From Arthrobacter sp. OY3WO11 (GTDB lineage: Bacteria > Actinomycetota > Actinomycetes > Actinomycetales > Micrococcaceae), in the NCBI RefSeq assembly GCF_001641125.1, contig NZ_LWLP01000001.1:1065835-1129834 (forward strand): 64,000 nt of DNA, given 5' to 3'. The notes beneath the pieces are model-generated. The model saw only the letters and a program-made list of their open reading frames with translations, made no database searches and was not told the DNA's origin. The position numbers and the translations under genes are program-made. This document shows positions 7,793 to 17,206 of this stretch, piece after piece. Position 1 is the stretch's first letter; every line of letters begins with the position of its first letter.

Positions 7793-8414
7793 CGGCTTTG
7801 GGCTTGCGGGCCCCGAGGACAACGGCGGCGGCACCCGCCAGCAGGCTGAGGACCAAAAGTACCCAACCGGCCACCGTGAGCCCGGAGGCAAGGGCCACCT
7901 GGCCGGCGTCGGCAGTGCCGGATGCCAGCACCCCGTCGATGGCGGTGTTGCCCCAAAGCCGGACCACAACGAACAACAGCGGCAAGGACCAGAGCGCCCA
8001 GCGAAGGGCTTTCCGGGCCACGTTCGTGCCGATCAGCAGCAGCCAGGTGAATCCGAAAATCAGCGGGAACAGGGTCCCCGCTGTTTTGTGCACGTAGTTA
8101 AGCTGGCCGCGCGCGTCGTCGTCCATGACGGCCTGGAGCTGGCTGACGTAGGCCGCATCGAAGCCGCCGATGAGCGAATCCGGCATGGCCAGGTCTGTGG
8201 AGAGGTCACGCATCTGCTCCAGGGCCAGCAGGTGCAGGTACCAGAAGAGGAACAGGCTGGCCACCACGCCGGCGATCAGGATGAGGTTGCTGTTGTTTTG
8301 GGCTTTCTGCGGCGTGCGCGCCGTGGTGGGGTTCACCACCGGCGGTAGATGGTGCTGCGGTACCGCCGCCTTGGAGCCGTGCTTCTTGATCCGCTGGGCA
8401 GGTGTTTTGGCCAT
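7785..8414 (-). CDS. Membrane protein of unknown function
   Basis: A 209-residue protein starting MAKTPAQRIKKHGSK, with a basic, proline-rich cytoplasmic N-terminus of about 40 residues, then about four hydrophobic segments (for example NLILIAGVVASLFLFWYLHL, LFPLIFGFTWLLLI, and a C-terminal GWVLLVLSLLAGAAAVVLGA). I do not recognise a family. ATG 8414 is preferred over the further upstream start because that extension would run into the divergent gene's promoter. It converges on and overlaps the DUF998 gene. Confidence 0.65.
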   Translation of the reverse strand: MAKTPAQRIKKHGSKAAVPQHHLPPVVNPTTARTPQKAQNNSNLILIAGVVASLFLFWYLHLLALEQMRDLSTDLAMPDSLIGGFDAAYVSQLQAVMDDDARGQLNYVHKTAGTLFPLIFGFTWLLLIGTNVARKALRWALWSLPLLFVVVRLWGNTAIDGVLASGTADAGQVALASGLTVAGWVLLVLSLLAGAAAVVLGARKPKAAS

Positions 8415-8446
8415 GGCTTCATTATCGCGCCCCATAAACTGAAGCC

Positions 8447-9277
8447 ATGACCACTGGCCGGCACAGCGCTGTTGAACTTGACCCATCTTTGGACGACTAC
8501 GAGCTGGCAGCAGCCCTTGTGCGGGAGGCCGGGCAGCTGGCGCTGCTCATGCGGATGGCAGGCCTGCAGTCGCAGCAGAAGACCTCCATTTCAGATGTCG
8601 TGACCGCCGCTGACCATGCCGCAGAGGCCTACGTCCTGGAGCAGCTGCAGCGATGCCGGCCTCAGGACGGCATCCTGGGCGAGGAAGGCGCATCGGTACA
8701 GGGCAGCAGCGGCCGGACCTGGGTCATTGATCCGGTGGACGGCACCTACAACTTCCTGCACGGCTCCACCTACTGGTGCTCGGCCATCGCGTTGAAGGAC
8801 CAATCCGATGTGCTGCTCGGCGCCATCTTCCAGCCGGAGGAGGACAAGCTCTGGCTCGGTGGCCGGGCGCATCCGGCCAGCCTGAACGGTGAACGGCTGA
8901 CGGTTTTCCACGACAACAGGGGAGCGCGCAACGCAACCCCCGCGGCCCAGCTGGGGGCGGCAACCTACATCCACCCCAGCTGGCTGATGGATCCGCTGTG
9001 CGCCATGCCCTGGCACGCAGCCGCGACGTCGGCTGCCGCCCTCCGGATGCTCGGCTCCGGCTCCTGCGACCTTGGCCGGGTGGCGGACGGCCAGCTGGGG
9101 TGCTGGTTCCAGCACAGCTGCCCGGAATGGGACTGGCTGCCCGGCAAGGCCATCGTCCGGGCTGCCGGCGGCGCCGTGGATACAGTGCGGGTCAACGGAC
9201 TCGAATGGTTCATGGCGGGCGGGACGACGGCGGTGCGCGAGCTGCGTGCGGCCCTCGAGTCCGGCTCCGTGGCCTAG
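8447..9277 (+). CDS. Inositol monophosphatase family phosphatase
   Basis: A 276-residue member of the lithium-sensitive, Mg2+-dependent phosphatase family that removes phosphate from inositol 1-phosphate, histidinol phosphate or similar esters. Metal ligands are visible: an early D in SDVVTAADHAAE, GEEG at about 77, and WVIDPVDGTYNF at about 93-104. The C-terminal metal motif is EWDWLPGKAIVRAAGG. TAAACT at 8435-8440 ends six bases before the ATG, so the mRNA is probably leaderless. It lies 10 kb from the inositol cluster and may serve inositol lipid, mycothiol or histidine metabolism instead; substrate preference cannot be read from the sequence. Confidence 0.85.
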   Translation: MTTGRHSAVELDPSLDDYELAAALVREAGQLALLMRMAGLQSQQKTSISDVVTAADHAAEAYVLEQLQRCRPQDGILGEEGASVQGSSGRTWVIDPVDGTYNFLHGSTYWCSAIALKDQSDVLLGAIFQPEEDKLWLGGRAHPASLNGERLTVFHDNRGARNATPAAQLGAATYIHPSWLMDPLCAMPWHAAATSAAALRMLGSGSCDLGRVADGQLGCWFQHSCPEWDWLPGKAIVRAAGGAVDTVRVNGLEWFMAGGTTAVRELRAALESGSVA

Positions 9278-9459
9278 CCCAATTTTCACACCGCCCTTCG
9301 CTGGTTGACTGAATTCGGTGTCCATGTCCTTGACCAGCCCCAACGACACGGCCGAGCACCTGCACCGCCGGTTTTATCCCGTGGCCGTGCCCGTGTTCTG
9401 TTGGGTACGAGCGCACTCCTGAAGCCCTTGGCTGTGGGTGCACATCACGACCGTGGGCT

Positions 9460-10809
9460 TCAACGTCTCTGGCCAGCGCACGGGCCGCGCTTACCGGGGG
9501 AGCCGCCGCAAGTGCCGGGCCCTTTGCAGAAGCAGCTGTAGCGCTGGCTGGTGGGCTCGTGTGGATCCCTGTTCGGGGTGGTGGGGTGCGGTTCGCAACG
9601 GCAGCTGACATACCGGCCCATGGGCTGGTCTCGAGCCCTGTGCCGGGTGGTGGGGGGTGCGGTGGAGTGGTAGGTGTGGCCGGTGGGGGTTTGGAGTTGC
9701 ACTGTGTGTCGTGGTCCGGGAATGGGGCGGGCTGTCCAACCGGCTGTTTCTTTGGTGTGGTTGCAGGCTTCGCAGAGGCCTTGGGCGTTGGTGCTGGTGG
9801 TGGGCCCGTCCTGGTGCCAGGGGGTGATGTGGTCGTGGTGGCGGATGGGCGCGTCGCAGTAGGGGGTGCGGCAGGTGTCGTCCCGTATCTGGAGGAAGCG
9901 GCGGAGCCCGGCGGGGAAGAGCCGGGCCTTCGAATCCATGGCGAGGAGTTCGCCGGTGCCGGGTGCGGTGTAGAGCCGGCGGAGCCACGTGGTGAACTCA
10001 CCGGTTTCAGGTCCCTGATCCAGGACGGTTTTTCTGGCCCACGCAGCGGGGACGATGCCGTAGCCTGCGAGGCGGGCGGGTTCGCTGTCGCCTTGGAGCA
10101 GGGTGCGGTCGGTCATGACGAGCCGGACTTCGATGCTGCTGGCCCCTCCCGGGGTGCCGGTGACGGACTCGACGAGGTGGTCAGCCATGATCGCGCCCTT
10201 ACCGCGGTCGTCACCTGAGGACCGCCTGGCGTCAGCGTGCCGAGTCAGGGCCGCGTAGGCGGCGACGCCCTGAGCTACCGGGAGGAGCGCGGTCAGGCGG
10301 GTCATGGTGTCCGGCGCCGGGCGCAGAATGACGGTCCGCTCATTGGCGGCGTGGGCGGCGCGGTTCGTCACCGAGTGTGGGTCCCGCCGGTAGGCGGCCG
10401 CCCGGACGGCGGCGATAACGGCACGGTCCCCGCAACCGGCAAGGGAACCGGTGTCGGCGGCGATTTCCTCATCCACCGCGCAGCGGTCCTCGGCGGACAG
10501 GCACGCTGTTTCCTTCACCACGAGGGTGGCCCGCCATTCATTCAGCTGCCCGGTTTGCAAAGCGGTCAGGGTATGGGGCATTTCGGTACCCAGCGCTTTC
10601 GACAAACCCAGAAGCCGGCTGCCGCGGGCCGGGGGCTCCCGCCGCGCCAACGCAACCTGCGCGGCCACCCCTGCCCCGAGCTCCTCCGCTGGCATACCAG
10701 CAGCAGCCTGCTCCCGCCGCTGCTGAGCATCGAAAGCAACGGCAATTTCGGCCTGCTTCGCTGCGGCCAGCGACTTCAGATCCTCAAGCATCCGCAATTG
10801 ATCAATCAT
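9460..10809 (-). CDS. DUF222/HNH endonuclease-domain protein (13E12 family), probably frame-damaged
   Basis: A 449-codon frame with an N-terminal DUF222 region (MIDQLRMLEDLKSLAAAKQ onward) and a C-terminal HNH nuclease motif: CRTPYCDAPIRHHDHITPW, then N, then CEACNHTKE at about 310-350. These genes are multi-copy in Arthrobacter and behave like degenerate mobile-type elements. Coding similarity continues upstream of this ATG (IGDVVQTLASVRPASTGAG, ending at a stop at 10912-10914) without any start codon, whereas a neighbouring frame offers ATG at 10946. At the other end a run of six Gs (9652-9657) separates the annotated frame from one reading PPPPGTGLETSP. One or two indels are likely, so this may be a pseudogene. 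Confidence 0.7.
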   Translation of the reverse strand: MIDQLRMLEDLKSLAAAKQAEIAVAFDAQQRREQAAAGMPAEELGAGVAAQVALARREPPARGSRLLGLSKALGTEMPHTLTALQTGQLNEWRATLVVKETACLSAEDRCAVDEEIAADTGSLAGCGDRAVIAAVRAAAYRRDPHSVTNRAAHAANERTVILRPAPDTMTRLTALLPVAQGVAAYAALTRHADARRSSGDDRGKGAIMADHLVESVTGTPGGASSIEVRLVMTDRTLLQGDSEPARLAGYGIVPAAWARKTVLDQGPETGEFTTWLRRLYTAPGTGELLAMDSKARLFPAGLRRFLQIRDDTCRTPYCDAPIRHHDHITPWHQDGPTTSTNAQGLCEACNHTKETAGWTARPIPGPRHTVQLQTPTGHTYHSTAPPTTRHRARDQPMGRYVSCRCEPHPTTPNRDPHEPTSQRYSCFCKGPGTCGGSPGKRGPCAGQRR

Positions 10810-11078
10810 CCCGGCGCCGGTAGAAGCAGGACGGACGGAAGCCAGGGTTTGGACAACGTCGCCAATGCGAGTGCCAGCGAGGCTCCCTGCACTGCGCCGG
10901 CACCGCCGTCGTTATTGCTTCCATCACCTAAGCCTTTCAACCGCATGCCCTCCTTGCACGCACCCTTCAGCGCTATGTGGATAAAGCTTGCAGGACCGCC
11001 AAAAGGGCACGGGTCTGGAGCCGGTAATCCACAGGCTGGAAGTCCGTGTCGGTCCCACCGCCTAGACTTGTAGGCACC

Positions 11079-13652
11079 ATGGATATGTTGTTTGACCCGT
11101 ACTCTGACGGACCGTTCAAGGCTGCTTCCCCGGCAGCTGCCCGCACCAAGTCGCGCCCTGAAGGGGCCACGGCGGCCGGTCCGGGCGGTGCTGCGCCCTG
11201 GGAGAAGAGGGCCGGAGCAGGGCTGTCCGAAGGCAAGCAGGCGGAAGGGCAGCGCACTGAGGCCCAGCACGCACAAGGCCAGCACCCGGATGGGCATCGC
11301 CATGGGCACGGCCGGCCGGACGCGGCCCAGCTCCTCGAAGGGCTGAATCCGCAGCAGGAGGAAGCGGTTAAGCATGCCGGTTCAGCTCTGTTGATCGTGG
11401 CGGGGGCCGGTTCGGGCAAAACACGTGTGCTCAGTAACAGGATCGCCTACCTGATAGCTACCGGGCGTGCCCATCACGGCGAAATCCTCGCCATTACCTT
11501 CACCAACAAGGCCGCGGCCGAAATGCGGGAACGCATCGAAGTGCTGGTGGGTGGACGCGCCAAGATCATGTGGATCTCCACGTTCCACTCGTCCTGCGTC
11601 CGGATCCTCCGGCAGGAAGCCGCAAACGTCGGTCTGAAGTCCAACTTCTCCATCTACGACGCTGCAGATTCGCTCCGGCTGGTCACCCAGGTATCCAAGG
11701 CCCTGGACCTGGACCCGAAGAAGTTTGCGCCCAAGGCCATCCAGCACAAGATCTCCGCGTTGAAGAATGAACTCATCGACGCCGACTCCTACGCCTCCGC
11801 GGCGAACTACAACGATCCTTTTGAGCAGGCCGTAGCCGACGTCTTCAAGGGCTACACCCAGCGGCTGCGGCAGGCCAACGCCATGGACTTCGACGACCTC
11901 ATCGCGGAGACCGTCTACATGTTCCGTGCCTTCCCGGCGCTGGCTGAATCCTACCGCCGCCGGTTCCGGCACGTCCTGGTGGATGAGTACCAGGACACCA
12001 ACCACGCCCAGTACGCTTTGGTCCGGGAGATTGTGGGGGAGGGTCCGGGCGCCTCCGAGCTGACCGTGGTTGGCGATTCAGACCAGTCGATCTACGCCTT
12101 CCGGGGTGCCGATATCCGCAACATCGTGGAGTTCGAGAAGGACTACCCCGAGGCGCGGACGATCAAGCTGGAGCAAAACTACCGGTCCACGCAGAACATT
12201 CTCACCGCGGCCAACTCGGTCATTTCACGGAACCCCAACCGTCCCGAGAAACGGCTGTGGACCGCTGAAGGCGACGGCCACAAAATTGTCGGTTATGTGG
12301 GTGAGAACGAGCATGACGAGGCCCAGTTCATCGCCAAGGAAATCGACCGCCTGCAGGATGAGGACAACCTCCGTCCTGGCGACGTTGCGATCTTTTACCG
12401 CACCAACGCCCAGTCCCGCTCCATCGAGGACGTGCTGGTTCGGGTGGGCCTGCCGTACAAGGTGGTGGGCGGCACGCGTTTCTACGAGCGCAAGGAGATC
12501 AAGGACGCCCTGGCGTACCTTCGCGTCCTGGTAAACCCGGACGACGACGTCAACCTCCGCCGTGTGCTCAACGAACCGAAGCGTGGCATTGGCGACCGTG
12601 CCGAGGGCGCGGTAGCGGCACTGGCCCAGCGGGAGCGGATTTCGTTTATGGCGGCCGCCCGCCGCGCTGAACAGGCCCCGGCGATGGCGACCCGATCCGT
12701 CAATGCCGTCCTTGGGTTTGTGAAGCTGCTGGATGACCTTGCAGAAGTGGCCGCGGGTTCCGGCGCCGCAGCAGCCCTTGAAGCCGTCCTGGAGCAGACC
12801 GGCTACCTTGCCGCGCTGCGCTCCAGCACCGACCCCCAGGACGAGTCCAGGGTGGAGAACCTGGCGGAACTCGTGGCCGTGGTGCGGGAATACGAGCAGG
12901 AGAACCCTGAAGGGTCGCTCGGTGCGTTCCTGGAGCAGGTCTCGTTGGTGGCCGACGCTGACCAGATCCCTGACGCCCCCGGAGCGGACATCGACGCAGC
13001 AGTGGCAGAGGCCAAACGCCTGGGCGTCGTCACCCTGATGACGCTGCACACCGCCAAGGGCCTCGAATTCCCCGTGGTGTTCCTGACCGGCATGGAACAT
13101 GGACTGTTTCCGCACCAGCGCTCAGCCACGGATCCCAAGGAACTGGCTGAAGAACGCCGGCTGGCTTACGTGGGCCTTACCCGTGCACGGAAGCGGCTCT
13201 ATGTCACCCGCTCGGAGGTCCGCAGCATGTGGGGCCAAAGCCAGTACAACCCTGCCAGCCAGTTCCTGGAGGAGATCCCCGCGGACCTTGTGGAATGGAA
13301 GCGCGAGGGCAGCAGCAGGCAGACCGGCGGCTGGGGTAACAGTGGTTCCATTGGGTCGAACCGCTACAGCGGATCTTTTTGGGGCGCCGGGACGGCCCGG
13401 GGTGCGGCTGCTGACTCGTCAGCCGGATTCAACGCCGACGTGCCCGCGGCCATTGCGAAGAACCGTGTGCAGCCGCAGAAAGAAATCGTGGCGGTCACTG
13501 TGGGGGACAAGGTCAACCACACGAGCTTCGGCAACGGTACCGTCCTCGCGCTGGAGGGGGCGGGGGACAAGACCGTGGCCAAGGTGAAGTTTGACGTCGG
13601 TGAGAAGCGTTTGCTGCTGCGGTACGCGCCGCTGACCAAGCTCGACGCCTAG
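11079..13652 (+). CDS. pcrA: ATP-dependent DNA helicase PcrA/UvrD
   Basis: An 857-residue superfamily 1A helicase acting in nucleotide-excision repair and replication-fork clearance. After a roughly 85-residue low-complexity N-terminus come LNPQQEEAV (Q motif), AGAGSGKT (Walker A, about 109), DEYQDTN (motif II, about 301), VVGDSDQSIYAFRGAD (motif III) and QNYRS (motif IV). Later come LHTAKGLEFPVVFLTGMEHG (motif V) and YVGLTRARKRL (motif VI). The C-terminus holds the tudor-like module GDKVNHTSFGNGTVLALEG, typical of PcrA. The frame stays open 11 codons upstream, but ATG 11079 fits the family and lies just behind a TAGACT -10 box (11063-11068), so the leader is very short. Confidence 0.93.
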   Translation: MDMLFDPYSDGPFKAASPAAARTKSRPEGATAAGPGGAAPWEKRAGAGLSEGKQAEGQRTEAQHAQGQHPDGHRHGHGRPDAAQLLEGLNPQQEEAVKHAGSALLIVAGAGSGKTRVLSNRIAYLIATGRAHHGEILAITFTNKAAAEMRERIEVLVGGRAKIMWISTFHSSCVRILRQEAANVGLKSNFSIYDAADSLRLVTQVSKALDLDPKKFAPKAIQHKISALKNELIDADSYASAANYNDPFEQAVADVFKGYTQRLRQANAMDFDDLIAETVYMFRAFPALAESYRRRFRHVLVDEYQDTNHAQYALVREIVGEGPGASELTVVGDSDQSIYAFRGADIRNIVEFEKDYPEARTIKLEQNYRSTQNILTAANSVISRNPNRPEKRLWTAEGDGHKIVGYVGENEHDEAQFIAKEIDRLQDEDNLRPGDVAIFYRTNAQSRSIEDVLVRVGLPYKVVGGTRFYERKEIKDALAYLRVLVNPDDDVNLRRVLNEPKRGIGDRAEGAVAALAQRERISFMAAARRAEQAPAMATRSVNAVLGFVKLLDDLAEVAAGSGAAAALEAVLEQTGYLAALRSSTDPQDESRVENLAELVAVVREYEQENPEGSLGAFLEQVSLVADADQIPDAPGADIDAAVAEAKRLGVVTLMTLHTAKGLEFPVVFLTGMEHGLFPHQRSATDPKELAEERRLAYVGLTRARKRLYVTRSEVRSMWGQSQYNPASQFLEEIPADLVEWKREGSSRQTGGWGNSGSIGSNRYSGSFWGAGTARGAAADSSAGFNADVPAAIAKNRVQPQKEIVAVTVGDKVNHTSFGNGTVLALEGAGDKTVAKVKFDVGEKRLLLRYAPLTKLDA

Positions 13653-13677
13653 CAGTTCCAGGGCGAAGGCGGGGGCA

Positions 13678-13698
13678 GGCAAGGTACAAAGCCTTGCC
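13678..13698 (+). terminator. Weak hairpin after pcrA
   Basis: GGCAAGG (13678-13684) and CCTTGCC (13692-13698) form a perfect 7-bp stem with a 7-nt loop, but no U-run follows. Confidence 0.35.
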
Positions 13699-13767
13699 GG
13701 CACCGGCGCCCAGGACTAAGGTTCAGGAACCGTCCTGCTGCAGCGCAGGACCAGTCGGAGCGCGGCC

Positions 13768-15078
13768 ATGAAAATCCTGTTTGCCAGCCAGGCCATCGAT
13801 GGACACTTCAACCCCATGACGGGAGTGGCCGTTCGCCTCAAGGAACGCGGCCACCGCCTCGCCTGGTACACCGGTCCAGTGTTCGGTGACAAGCTCCGGG
13901 ACCTGGACATTCCGCTCCTTCCCTTCCGGCGGGCCATTGAGCACCGCGTGGATAACCTCTTCGAGCTGTACCCGGAGCGCGCGAAGCTCAAGGGTCCGCG
14001 GGCCATCGGGTTCGACGGGGAGAAGATTTTTGCCAGCAACGTCAGCAACTTCTTCGAGGACATCCGGGAACTGGAACAGGACTTTGCCTTTGACGTGGCC
14101 GTGGTTGACAGTTCGATGTTCATTCACCGCCTCGTGACGAGCCTGATGGGCAAGCCGCTGGTGAACTTCGTGGCCATCCCCAACATGGAAAGCGACCCTC
14201 AGGTACCGCCGCTGTTCTTCGGCTTCAAGCCTGCGCGCAACCCGGTGGAGAGGTCTGTCCACGCCGCGGCGGGCTTCCTGTCCGACAACGTTATTCTGCG
14301 GCCCGCCGGCCTTAGCTACCGCCGCCAGCTGGCGGCCTACGGGCAGGTCGCCCCCAGGCACGGACGGCTGACGGACGAGCCCTACCGGTCCTCAGCGGCA
14401 GTCATCCAGACCGGCCCGGAAGCACTGGACTTCCCGCGGCGGCACAGTAACCCCGCGGTGCACTATGTGGGGGCACTCCTGCCGTACAGGTCCCCGAGTC
14501 CGGCAGGGACCGTGGCTGGAAGTGACGCCGAAGAAGCAGAGCATTGGCCGCAGTACCCACGCACGTTGCTGGTGACCCAGGGAACGGTGGACAACGTGGA
14601 CCAGGACAAGCTGATAGTTCCGGCGCTGGAGGCGGTCAAGGACATGGGCGCGTTGGTGATCGTGGCCACAGGAGGCCGCGGGACAGAGGCCCTCCGCGCG
14701 CGCTACCCGCAGCCCAACATCGTGATCCGCGACTTCGTGGACTTCGCCAGGGTGCTGGATTTCACGGACGTGTTCATCACCAACGGAGGCTTCGGCGGGG
14801 TGCAGCTTAGCCTTTCCAAAGGAGTGCCCATGGTGGTGTCAGGGATCAACGAGGGCAAGAGCGATGTCAATGCCAGGGTGGAATTCGCCGGCGTGGGCAT
14901 CAGCCTGAAGACGGAACGGCCCAAGCCACAGCGAATTTCTCACGCAGTGCAGGAGATCCTCTCGAATGCTGCCTGGCGGACGCGGGCGCAACAGATGCGT
15001 GACCACTTCGCCGCCGGGGATCCTGCCGCCGTTGCCGCCGCCGTCGTCGAAAAGGCAGCTGGCCTGGCAACAGACTGA
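13768..15078 (+). CDS. UGT/MGT-type glycosyltransferase (GT1)
   Basis: A 436-residue GT-B fold enzyme transferring a sugar from a nucleotide-sugar donor to a small acceptor. The N-terminus MKILFASQAIDGHFNPMTGV contains the family's acceptor-domain GHxxP-like segment. The donor-binding C-domain has LLVTQGTVDN at about 270 and NIVIRDFVDFARVL, then DVFITNGGFGGVQLSLSKGV at about 330-350, where most relatives have a THGG motif: here TNGG, so the usual histidine is replaced by asparagine. GGAG upstream of the ATG serves as ribosome binding site. It stands alone between pcrA and a lipoprotein gene. The acceptor is unknown; relatives glycosylate macrolides, sterols or flavonoids. Confidence 0.82.
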   Translation: MKILFASQAIDGHFNPMTGVAVRLKERGHRLAWYTGPVFGDKLRDLDIPLLPFRRAIEHRVDNLFELYPERAKLKGPRAIGFDGEKIFASNVSNFFEDIRELEQDFAFDVAVVDSSMFIHRLVTSLMGKPLVNFVAIPNMESDPQVPPLFFGFKPARNPVERSVHAAAGFLSDNVILRPAGLSYRRQLAAYGQVAPRHGRLTDEPYRSSAAVIQTGPEALDFPRRHSNPAVHYVGALLPYRSPSPAGTVAGSDAEEAEHWPQYPRTLLVTQGTVDNVDQDKLIVPALEAVKDMGALVIVATGGRGTEALRARYPQPNIVIRDFVDFARVLDFTDVFITNGGFGGVQLSLSKGVPMVVSGINEGKSDVNARVEFAGVGISLKTERPKPQRISHAVQEILSNAAWRTRAQQMRDHFAAGDPAAVAAAVVEKAAGLATD

Positions 15079-15092
15079 GCGCCGCCATGAAG

Positions 15093-15098
15093 CATAAT
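15093..15098 (+). promoter_or_regulatory. -10 box for the lipoprotein gene
   Basis: CATAAT (five of six matches to TATAAT) ends seven bases before the ATG at 15106, favouring a leaderless start there over the ATG at 15097, which lies partly in the box. Confidence 0.4.
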
Positions 15099-15105
15099 GG
15101 ACCGC

Positions 15106-15783
15106 ATGCGACGGACTGTACGGGGGATGCTCGCCGCCCTTTTCCTGCTGGCTGCAACAGGCTGCACCGTGACGGTGGAGGACCCCGGCTACGTGGCACC
15201 GCCTCCACTGCCACCGATTGAGCAGCTGGAACAGGCGCCGCTGGTTGACCCGCAGGAATTTTCCGGCGGTGACGATGTCCTCTCCTTCATCACCGAGGAC
15301 CGGACAGTGGCCTGCGCGCTCACGGCAGCCCGCGGGCCGCACATCAACCTCCCCTATGAGCAGAACAGCTTCAGCGACAGCGAAAACAACAAACTGGCGA
15401 TCGTGCCGGTGGCCCACTGCGAGCTGGCCGGATACCCGAAACCTGCCCCGGACGACGTGGCGGATGACTGTGCGGGAACGAATATCGGATATCTGGGCGG
15501 GGCAGCCCTGTTGACCCCGGACAAAGCAACGTACGGAGAGTGCCGGTCCGGCGTCACACAAATGGAAGCCACATATGGCCCCCGCGGAAGCAAGGCCGGC
15601 CCGATCGCGGAATTGTCTGTGCTGGCTGACGGTCAGAACCTCGAACGCAACGGACTGCGCTGTTCCGCCTACAACGGCGGCGTAGCCTGCGGAAACGTCT
15701 CGGCCGGCGTGGGGTTCTTTGTTTCGGAGGACCGTTACGAGCTGATTTCCAGCCCTCCGGAAAGTGCCCCGCCGGCACTGTGA
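15106..15783 (+). CDS. Secreted lipoprotein of unknown function
   Basis: About 225 residues. A basic N-terminus (MRRTVRG) and hydrophobic core end in the lipobox LAATGC, so the mature protein is expected to be lipid-anchored at Cys on the outer face of the membrane. A proline-rich linker (PPPLPPIEQ) follows. The globular part contains seven further cysteines, including TVACAL, VAHCEL, DDCAG, GECRSG and RCSAYNGGVACGN, suggesting disulphides. No enzymatic motif is visible. ATG 15097 (MDRMRR) is the alternative start. It ends at a strong terminator. Confidence 0.72.
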   Translation: MRRTVRGMLAALFLLAATGCTVTVEDPGYVAPPPLPPIEQLEQAPLVDPQEFSGGDDVLSFITEDRTVACALTAARGPHINLPYEQNSFSDSENNKLAIVPVAHCELAGYPKPAPDDVADDCAGTNIGYLGGAALLTPDKATYGECRSGVTQMEATYGPRGSKAGPIAELSVLADGQNLERNGLRCSAYNGGVACGNVSAGVGFFVSEDRYELISSPPESAPPAL

Positions 15784-15790
15784 AGCCCTC

Positions 15791-15816
15791 AAAAACCGCG
15801 TAAATCCGCGGTTTTT
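15791..15816 (+). terminator. Intrinsic terminator after the lipoprotein gene
   Basis: AAAAACCGCG (15791-15800) and CGCGGTTTTT (15807-15816) are perfectly complementary, with a 6-nt loop and a terminal T-run. It lies 8 bp after the lipoprotein stop and insulates sucC. Confidence 0.85.
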
Positions 15817-16025
15817 CTACGTTCCATAGAATAGTGTCCTTACTCACATAAGGGGTACTCTGGGACGGGCCGGTCCTCCCAAAGGACTAGAGTTCCCAGT
15901 GGAGCATCACGCCGCGTGGCTCGTTTCCAACAGGCCGCCGGTGCGTGCAATTCCGCAGCCCGGTCATCGTCTTCGATGGTGTCCGACTGTACAGAAACTA
16001 CTTCGACGTAGAAGGACACTAAACC

Positions 16026-17195
16026 GTGGACCTGTTTGAATACCAGGCGCGCGATATGTTCGAGGCGCACGGTGTACCCGTGCTTGCCGGCATCGTGGCG
16101 TACACCCCAGAAGAAGCAAAGGCAGCTGCCGAGAAGATCGGCGGCGTAACTGTCGTTAAGGCCCAGGTTAAGGCCGGTGGCCGCGGTAAGGCCGGCGGCG
16201 TCAAGGTTGCCAAGACCGCCGATGAGGCACTTGAGCACTCAACCAACATCCTGGGCATGGACATCAAGGGCCACACCGTTAACAAGGTGATGATTGCCCA
16301 GGGCGCGGACATCGCCGAGGAATACTACTTCTCCGTCCTGCTGGACCGGGCCAACCGCAACTACCTGGCCATGTGCTCGGTTGAAGGCGGCATGGAAATC
16401 GAACAGCTCGCCGTCGAACGCCCTGAGGCGCTGGCGAAGATCGCCATCGATCCCGCCGTTGGCATCGACCAGGCCAAGGCTGACGAGATCGTCGCTGCAG
16501 CCGGCTTCGCCGAGGAACTGCGCGGCAAAGTCGCCGCCGTGATCCTGAAGCTCTGGGACGTCTTCAAGAAGGAAGACGCCACCCTGGTGGAGGTCAACCC
16601 GCTGGTCAAGACCGGTGCTGGTGAGATCGTGGCACTGGACGGCAAGGTCTCCCTGGATGAGAACGCCGAGTTCCGCCACGCCAAGCACGCCCTCCTTGAA
16701 GACAAGGACGCTGCAGACCCGCTCGAGGCCAAGGCCAAGGCGCAGGACCTGAACTACGTCAAGCTGGACGGCGAAGTGGGCATCATCGGCAACGGTGCCG
16801 GTCTGGTCATGTCCACCCTCGACGTCGTTGCCTACGCCGGTGAGAACCACGGCAACGTCAAGCCCGCCAACTTCCTGGACATTGGCGGTGGAGCTTCCGC
16901 CGAGGTTATGGCTGCAGGCCTGGACGTTATCCTGGGCGATGAGCAGGTCAAGTCGGTGTTCGTCAACGTCTTCGGTGGCATCACCGCGTGCGACGCCGTG
17001 GCCAAGGGCATCGTTGGTGCGCTGGCCGAGCTGGGCCACTCCGCGAACAAGCCGCTGGTAGTCCGCCTCGACGGCAACAACGTTGAAGAAGGCCGCCGCA
17101 TCCTGGCCGAGGCCAACCACCCGCTGGTTACCTTGGCCGCCACCATGGACGAGGGCGCCGACAAGGCCGCCGAGCTCGCCAACGCAGCTAAGTAA
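16026..17195 (+). CDS. sucC: Succinate-CoA ligase (ADP-forming), beta subunit
   Basis: A 389-residue beta subunit of succinyl-CoA synthetase, which with SucD interconverts succinyl-CoA and succinate with NDP phosphorylation in the TCA cycle. The ATP-grasp domain begins [20 protein letters not shown], carries [18 protein letters not shown] (nucleotide binding, about 40-58) and [10 protein letters not shown] (metal site, about 190-200). The C-domain has [16 protein letters not shown] and [15 protein letters not shown]. The start is a GTG behind a weak GAAGGA. SucD follows after 11 bp. The 200 bp upstream hold its promoter, but several TANNNT boxes are possible and I do not choose one. Confidence 0.95.
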   Translation: MDLFEYQARDMFEAHGVPVLAGIVAYTPEEAKAAAEKIGGVTVVKAQVKAGGRGKAGGVKVAKTADEALEHSTNILGMDIKGHTVNKVMIAQGADIAEEYYFSVLLDRANRNYLAMCSVEGGMEIEQLAVERPEALAKIAIDPAVGIDQAKADEIVAAAGFAEELRGKVAAVILKLWDVFKKEDATLVEVNPLVKTGAGEIVALDGKVSLDENAEFRHAKHALLEDKDAADPLEAKAKAQDLNYVKLDGEVGIIGNGAGLVMSTLDVVAYAGENHGNVKPANFLDIGGGASAEVMAAGLDVILGDEQVKSVFVNVFGGITACDAVAKGIVGALAELGHSANKPLVVRLDGNNVEEGRRILAEANHPLVTLAATMDEGADKAAELANAAK

Positions 17196-17206
17196 AGGGA
17201 CGCACC

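Noticed and set aside
10806..11375. 189-codon minus-strand frame across the pcrA start
   Set aside because: Antisense to the PcrA N-terminus; only its last 30 codons may be a remnant of the DUF222 gene's true N-terminus.
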